Below, piece after piece: positions 7,520-11,135 of a stretch of 11,135 bases of DNA. Numbering within the stretch: the first letter of the stretch is position 1; the number at the start of each line of letters is the position of its first letter. Position numbers and translations under genes: made by a program. Under the pieces are notes generated by a model. It worked only from the letters and a program-made list of their open reading frames with translations. It searched no databases and had not been told where the DNA came from. Source of the stretch: Myxococcota bacterium (GTDB lineage: Bacteria; Myxococcota_A; Polyangia; HGW-17); contig JAHJLU010000186.1 in the NCBI GenBank assembly GCA_018821745.1, positions 1 to 11,135 on the forward strand, given 5' to 3'.

Positions 7520-8716
7520 ATGAACAACGCAATCCTGGCAAAAGCCGCCCTCTATCTTGACGACTGTAAACAATTCCTGAAGGACATCATCGCCATAAAA
7601 TCTGTCTCCTCCGAGGAGAAGGCCGTGGTGGAACGCATCGCCGAGGAGATGCAAAAGGTCGGTTTCGACGAAGTCAAAATCGACGGCTTCGGCAACGTCC
7701 TCGGTCGTGTTGGCAATGGTCCCCGGGTCATCGCCATGGACGCTCACATCGACACTGTTGACGTGGGTGACCCCGAGATGTGGGCCACGGACCCCTTCGG
7801 TCCCGTGGAAAAAGACGGCATCATCTACGGCCGCGGCGCTTCCGATCAGAAGGGTGGCATGGCCGGCATGGTGTACGGTGCCAAAATAATGAAAGAGCTC
7901 AACCTTTTGGGTGAGTTCAGTGTCTGGATCGTGGGATCCATTCAGGAAGAGGATTGCGACGGGCTGTGCTGGCAGTACATCATTAAAGAGAAAGTACTGG
8001 ACCCCGAGGTCGTTGTTATTACGGAGCCCACCAACCTCAACCTCTACCGTGGACATCGGGGCAGAATGGAGATGGAAGTGGAGACCGGCGGTCTCTCCTG
8101 CCACGGCTCCGACCCCACCCGCGGTGACAACGCCATCACCAAAATGGCTGACATCATCAAAGACATCGACGCGCTCAACAAACGCCTCGAGCCCACCCCC
8201 TTCCTGGGGAAAGGGACCGTAGCCGTAACCCACATCCGCTCCGTCTCCCCTTCCCTGTGTGCCGTTCCCGACACCGCCATCATTCATCTTGATCGTCGCC
8301 TCACCGAGGGTGAGGACGAGAAGCTGGCCGTGGCACAGATCGAGGCGCTCCCCTCCGTGCAGCGAGCCCAGGCCAAAGTGCGCGTCCTCGTATACGACAC
8401 TCCCTCGTACAAGGGAACGGTCTATCCGACCCGCAAGGTTTATCCCACCTGGACCCTCCCCGAAGATCACAAGGCCGTGCAGGCCGGTGTGGCCGCAGGT
8501 GAAATCGCCCTGGGCAGAAAACCCTTTGTGGACAAATGGGTATTCTCCACCAACGGGATCGCCACCGCGGGCATGTTCAACATCCCCACCATAGGGTTTG
8601 GCCCTGCCAACGAGGTCTATGCCCACAGCCCCATGGACCAGATCCCCGTGGAACACCTCGAGAAGGTTATGGCCTTCTATGCCGCCTTCGTAAAAACCTA
8701 CGGCGAAGCCCGCTAG
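7520..8716 (+). CDS. ygeY: YgeY family M20 metallohydrolase (selenium-metabolism-linked)
   Basis: M20-type dinuclear zinc hydrolase of 398 residues, the normal size for the YgeY group; it probably cleaves an amide bond in a small acylated or dipeptide-like compound in the cytoplasm. Metal and catalytic residues fit M20: H76 and D78 (DAHIDT), D109 (GASDQKGG), catalytic E143 with E144 (QEEDCDG), E169 (ITEPT), and H369 (YAHSP). The subgroup is set by strings remembered from E. coli YgeY: QEEDCDGLCWQYII, RGRME, CHGS-x-P-x-RGDNAI, and VDKW-x-FSTNG. The family is named for genomic co-occurrence with selenium-dependent molybdenum hydroxylase genes; its substrate is not settled. A strong GGAGG lies five bases before the ATG. 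ndk starts 23 bp downstream. No selenium-pathway or purine-catabolism partner is seen nearby. Family confidence is high; the biological role is open. Confidence 0.9.
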   Translation: MNNAILAKAALYLDDCKQFLKDIIAIKSVSSEEKAVVERIAEEMQKVGFDEVKIDGFGNVLGRVGNGPRVIAMDAHIDTVDVGDPEMWATDPFGPVEKDGIIYGRGASDQKGGMAGMVYGAKIMKELNLLGEFSVWIVGSIQEEDCDGLCWQYIIKEKVLDPEVVVITEPTNLNLYRGHRGRMEMEVETGGLSCHGSDPTRGDNAITKMADIIKDIDALNKRLEPTPFLGKGTVAVTHIRSVSPSLCAVPDTAIIHLDRRLTEGEDEKLAVAQIEALPSVQRAQAKVRVLVYDTPSYKGTVYPTRKVYPTWTLPEDHKAVQAGVAAGEIALGRKPFVDKWVFSTNGIATAGMFNIPTIGFGPANEVYAHSPMDQIPVEHLEKVMAFYAAFVKTYGEAR

Positions 8717-8739
8717 CCCCCTCACCCCAGGAGACATCC

Positions 8740-9165
8740 ATGGAACGCACCATCGCCATCATCAAGCCCGACGCCGTCAGAGGCCATCACGTGGGCGAAA
8801 TCATTGCCGCTGTCGAAGCCCAGGGGCTCACCATAGAGGCCATGGAGTTCATGCGCCTCACCAAAGAGCAGGCACGTGGCTTCTACTCAGTCCATGAGGG
8901 GAAACACTTCTTCGAGCGCCTGCTTGACTATATGACCTCGGGTCCCATTGTTGCAATGGTCCTCTCGGGCGACGACGCCATCACACGCTGGCGCTCCCTT
9001 ATGGGACCGACCAACCCCGAGTCGGCGGGCCCAGAGACGCTCCGCGGCCGCTTCGGCGAGAGCCTCACCTTCAACGCCGTCCATGGCTCCGATGCCTCCG
9101 AGACCGCGTCCTATGAAATGTCCTACCTCTTCGGTGGAAGATATCTCAATGGACTCCGCCGCTGA
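8740..9165 (+). CDS. ndk: nucleoside-diphosphate kinase
   Basis: Ndk transfers the gamma phosphate from ATP to other (d)NDPs through a phospho-histidine, balancing the cellular NTP and dNTP pools. The product is 141 residues, the standard length. It opens with ERTIAIIKPDAV (K9 contacts nucleotide phosphates) and carries the active-site signature NAVHGSD with the phosphorylated H115, followed by the usual S-x-E-T segment. The Kpn-loop region reads LMGPTNPESAGPETLRGRFG, typical of bacterial Ndk. An AGGAG sits six bases before the ATG, which fixes the start; the frame is open further upstream only because it runs across the end of the YgeY gene. The gene follows that hydrolase by 23 bp and its last 17 bases overlap the rlmN start, so the three are probably translated from one message. 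Cytoplasmic. Confidence 0.97.
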   Translation: MERTIAIIKPDAVRGHHVGEIIAAVEAQGLTIEAMEFMRLTKEQARGFYSVHEGKHFFERLLDYMTSGPIVAMVLSGDDAITRWRSLMGPTNPESAGPETLRGRFGESLTFNAVHGSDASETASYEMSYLFGGRYLNGLRR

Positions 9166-10288
9166 ACTCTTCTCCCTGACTCCCGGACAGTTACGGGATT
9201 TCTTTCTCTCCTTCGGCGAGAGCCCCTTTCGTGGTGAACAGCTTTTCCGCTGGTTGCACAAGGTGGGAGCCACCTCCTACTCACAGATGACCGATATCTC
9301 CCGCGAGCTGCGGGAGCGGCTGGAAATGGAGCTCCCCTTTCACACTCCCCTGAGCGCAGCGGAACATGCACTCTCCAAAGACGGCAGTGTCAAGATCGCA
9401 TCGATCACAACCTCGGGGCTCCCCGTGGAGACGGTAATTATTCCCGGAACGGGCCAGGATCGCAGAAAATACACCCTCTGCGTCTCCACACAGGTTGGCT
9501 GCGCCCTGGGGTGTGCTTTCTGCGAGACCGCCACCATGGGATTTCTGCAGAACCTCTCCAGTGGCGAGATTGTGTACCAGGTCTCCCTTGCCCTCTCCTT
9601 TCTGGAGAAGCACCTTGGAGAGAAATGGTCAGAGCATCCCCGGGAGCAGTGGATCACCAACATCGTCTACATGGGAATGGGAGAGCCCTTTCTGAACCTG
9701 GAGAACGTGATCCACTCCATCGACATCCTCACCCACACCAGGGGGCTGAACCTCTCCCATCGGCGGATCACTATCTCCACCTCGGGCATCTTTGAGGGAT
9801 TCGAGCGTCTGGCCGAAGAGACCGATCTGAAGGTAAACCTGGCGGTCTCCCTCAACAGCCCCGTGGAATCGGTTCGCCGCGAACTGATGCCCATCTCCCG
9901 ACGATACCCCATTTCAGGCCTCGTCAAGGCCATCGCAAAATTTCCCCTCCCCAGACGGCAGCGAATTACCATCGAATATATTATGTTTGATGGTATAAAC
10001 GACACTCTGGACGACGCGGGAAAGCTGGCTGCCCTGCTCAGGGGATTGAGTGTGAAGATCAACCTCATCCCCTACAACAAGGGTTCTGTGGAAAAATCCG
10101 CAGGCGGCAGGCCGCTCCGGGCGTCCTCGAGAAACACCATCGACAGGTTTGCGACCTTTTTGCGCAGCAAGGGTTTCGCCGTAACTGTCCGGGCCTCTTC
10201 GGGACAGGATATTGCGGCGGCCTGCGGCCAACTGGCCCGCAAAACCAGGCGGAGTAGTAAGGATGCGTCCCCCGGGGAAAAGCAGTGA
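9149..10288 (+). CDS. rlmN: dual-specificity RNA methyltransferase RlmN (23S rRNA A2503 / tRNA A37)
   Basis: Radical SAM enzyme that makes C2-methyladenosine at A2503 of 23S rRNA and at A37 of some tRNAs, supporting decoding fidelity and peptidyl-transferase-centre function. The 379 residues match the family. The N-terminal RNA-binding region (PFRGEQLFRWLHKVGATS) precedes the [4Fe-4S] motif CALGCAFC (C118, C122, C125). GMGEP is at 176-180 for SAM binding. The two cysteines of the mechanism are both present: C111 (TLCVSTQVGC) and C359 (SGQDIAAACGQL), the latter being the methyl-carrying residue equivalent to E. coli C355. The ATG at 9149 is chosen because GGAAG lies about nine bases before it; the frame is open further upstream but that stretch is out-of-frame ndk. 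It overlaps ndk by 17 bp and the next gene by 26 bp, indicating coupled translation. The basic tail after 360 is variable. Confidence 0.97.
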   Translation: MDSAAELFSLTPGQLRDFFLSFGESPFRGEQLFRWLHKVGATSYSQMTDISRELRERLEMELPFHTPLSAAEHALSKDGSVKIASITTSGLPVETVIIPGTGQDRRKYTLCVSTQVGCALGCAFCETATMGFLQNLSSGEIVYQVSLALSFLEKHLGEKWSEHPREQWITNIVYMGMGEPFLNLENVIHSIDILTHTRGLNLSHRRITISTSGIFEGFERLAEETDLKVNLAVSLNSPVESVRRELMPISRRYPISGLVKAIAKFPLPRRQRITIEYIMFDGINDTLDDAGKLAALLRGLSVKINLIPYNKGSVEKSAGGRPLRASSRNTIDRFATFLRSKGFAVTVRASSGQDIAAACGQLARKTRRSSKDASPGEKQ

Positions 10289-11135
10289 GTCCAAAGGCAC
10301 CTCAGTACTAGCGGTCGTTACGCTCCTGCTGACGCTGCTTGCGGCCTTTTACGCAGTGGCAATCCACGGAAAAATCATCGACAGGCGATACACGGGGTTT
10401 ACCCTCGACGGCGAGTGCCGGATAAAAAACCTGGAGACCAGCCACGGGGAGATCAGCGTGGGGGATCGGCTGACCACCTGGCGGCAGCGGGACAACAGCG
10501 GCAGCGTCACCAGTGTGTTCGGGTGGATCAAGACAACGGAGCGACTGGACTATGGCAGGGTGGATCTGGTCTTTCAAAAAAAGGATAGCACCTCCGTGAC
10601 GGTCCCCTGGGAGATCCGTCGCCCCCCCGTGTGGCCCAAACTGGGCTATACCCTGCTCCCCCTGATTGTCTGCATCATCGCTCTGGTCCTGCTTTTGCAA
10701 AGGCGCCGGGAGGGAGAGATCTACTACCTCATGGTCATCACCCTGGGGGCCACCTATATCCTCGCCCTCTCATACACCAACCTGGATGCCATCGCCGCCT
10801 CGCCCTTCTATCTCATCAGTTTTCTCGTGTGGAACGTGCTGGCTCCGCCCTCCCTTTTGCTCTTTTTCCTGCACTATCCCTATAAAAAACGGGGTGCTAC
10901 CCTCCCTTTCTCCGCCCTCATGTATCTCCCCGCTCTCATCTCCTTTGTGGTCACCTCTTTTTTATACGTGCGTTTCTACTTCGCCCCCACCCCACACAAC
11001 CAGGAGACCCTGCTCTTTGTGGGACGGTTGCTCATCCCGGGGACCAATTTCCTCTACGGGCTTGGGATGGTGTGGGCTATCTTCCATTCCCTCTTTCGGG
11101 GTCCATCCTACGAACGTCCCCGCATGATCCTGGTA
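10263..11135 (+). CDS. multi-pass membrane sensor-like protein with PDZ-like extracytoplasmic domain, C-terminus beyond window
   Basis: The frame is open from the ATG at 10263 to the right edge: 291 residues, incomplete. A GGAG lies eight bases upstream, and the start sits 26 bases inside the end of rlmN. A basic N-terminus leads to a membrane segment at about 14-35, then an extracytoplasmic domain of about 90 residues (36-125). Its pattern, GFTLDGECRIKN then ISVGDRLTTW and closing with VTVPWEIRRP, resembles a PDZ-like fold (inference). At least five more membrane segments follow at about 127-146, 153-173, 183-205, 217-238 and 252-276, with a basic cytoplasmic patch at 280-288. One TM, a PDZ-like domain and then a 6-7 TM block is the input layout of ComP-type sensor histidine kinases and some SpoIIE-type phosphatases. 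The output domain lies outside the window, so no enzyme activity is assigned. Membrane protein is secure; sensor is inferred. Confidence 0.75.
   Translation, partial: MRPPGKSSESKGTSVLAVVTLLLTLLAAFYAVAIHGKIIDRRYTGFTLDGECRIKNLETSHGEISVGDRLTTWRQRDNSGSVTSVFGWIKTTERLDYGRVDLVFQKKDSTSVTVPWEIRRPPVWPKLGYTLLPLIVCIIALVLLLQRRREGEIYYLMVITLGATYILALSYTNLDAIAASPFYLISFLVWNVLAPPSLLLFFLHYPYKKRGATLPFSALMYLPALISFVVTSFLYVRFYFAPTPHNQETLLFVGRLLIPGTNFLYGLGMVWAIFHSLFRGPSYERPRMILV

Noticed and set aside
5188..7527. A 779-codon open frame on the minus strand, antisense to the kinase gene
   Set aside because: The plus strand encodes a kinase with every catalytic motif. The antisense product is a Gly/Val/His/Glu-rich sequence with no recognisable motif, as expected when sense codons whose complements are stops (TTA, CTA, TCA) are rare. 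It is a codon-usage shadow.
7424..8737. A 437-codon open frame on the minus strand, antisense to the YgeY-family gene
   Set aside because: The sense strand has unmistakable YgeY/M20 motifs and a strong ribosome site. The antisense translation is compositionally biased and resembles nothing known.
1..11135. Mobile elements, CRISPR arrays, tRNA or rRNA genes
   Set aside because: No transposase, integrase, regularly spaced direct repeats, cloverleaf or rRNA-like sequence was seen on either strand.

Overview
The window reads as a stretch of bacterial chromosome, moderately GC-rich by eye. It is densely packed with ordinary-looking genes and shows no sign of phage, transposon, CRISPR, tRNA or rRNA. 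Several features resemble Gram-negative Deltaproteobacteria in the broad sense (Desulfobacterota, Myxococcota and relatives): a membrane-anchored Hanks-type Ser/Thr kinase with a TPR-like tail, a large two-domain M16 peptidase, a J-domain protein with a helical N-terminal module, and a ComP-like multi-pass sensor. The lineage is inferred from gene content only.

Layout. The left part is on the minus strand. A J-domain protein runs from 969 off the left edge, and its C-terminus is outside the window. Upstream of it, reading the same way, is a type II glycerate kinase (2224 to 1112). A 178-bp divergent intergenic region (2225-2402) follows, and everything to its right is on the plus strand. First come an 857-residue M16 zinc metallopeptidase (2403-4976) and, 28 bp later, a 778-residue transmembrane Ser/Thr protein kinase (5005-7341). 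A second 178-bp gap (7342-7519) carries a perfect 7-bp inverted repeat and a -10-like box. It leads into a second gene string: a YgeY-family M20 hydrolase (7520-8716), nucleoside-diphosphate kinase ndk (8740-9165), the 23S rRNA/tRNA methyltransferase rlmN (9149-10288), and the start of a membrane sensor-like protein (10263 to the right edge, incomplete). In this string the junctions are a 23-bp gap, a 17-bp overlap and a 26-bp overlap, so it is very likely one operon with translational coupling.

How the genes fit together. The plus-strand genes look like two transcription units: protein quality control plus signalling (M16 peptidase and kinase), then nucleotide, translation and metabolic housekeeping (YgeY, Ndk, RlmN) with a membrane sensor behind it. 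The J-domain protein and glycerate kinase share a strand but have no obvious functional link. I see no clearly novel multi-gene system. The points most worth a second look are the isolated YgeY hydrolase with no other selenium or purine-catabolism gene in view, the unassigned parts of the kinase, the N-terminal module of the J-domain protein, the two intergenic inverted repeats, and the PDZ-like plus multi-TM protein cut by the right edge. Two very long antisense reading frames, over the kinase and over YgeY, are rejected as shadows.
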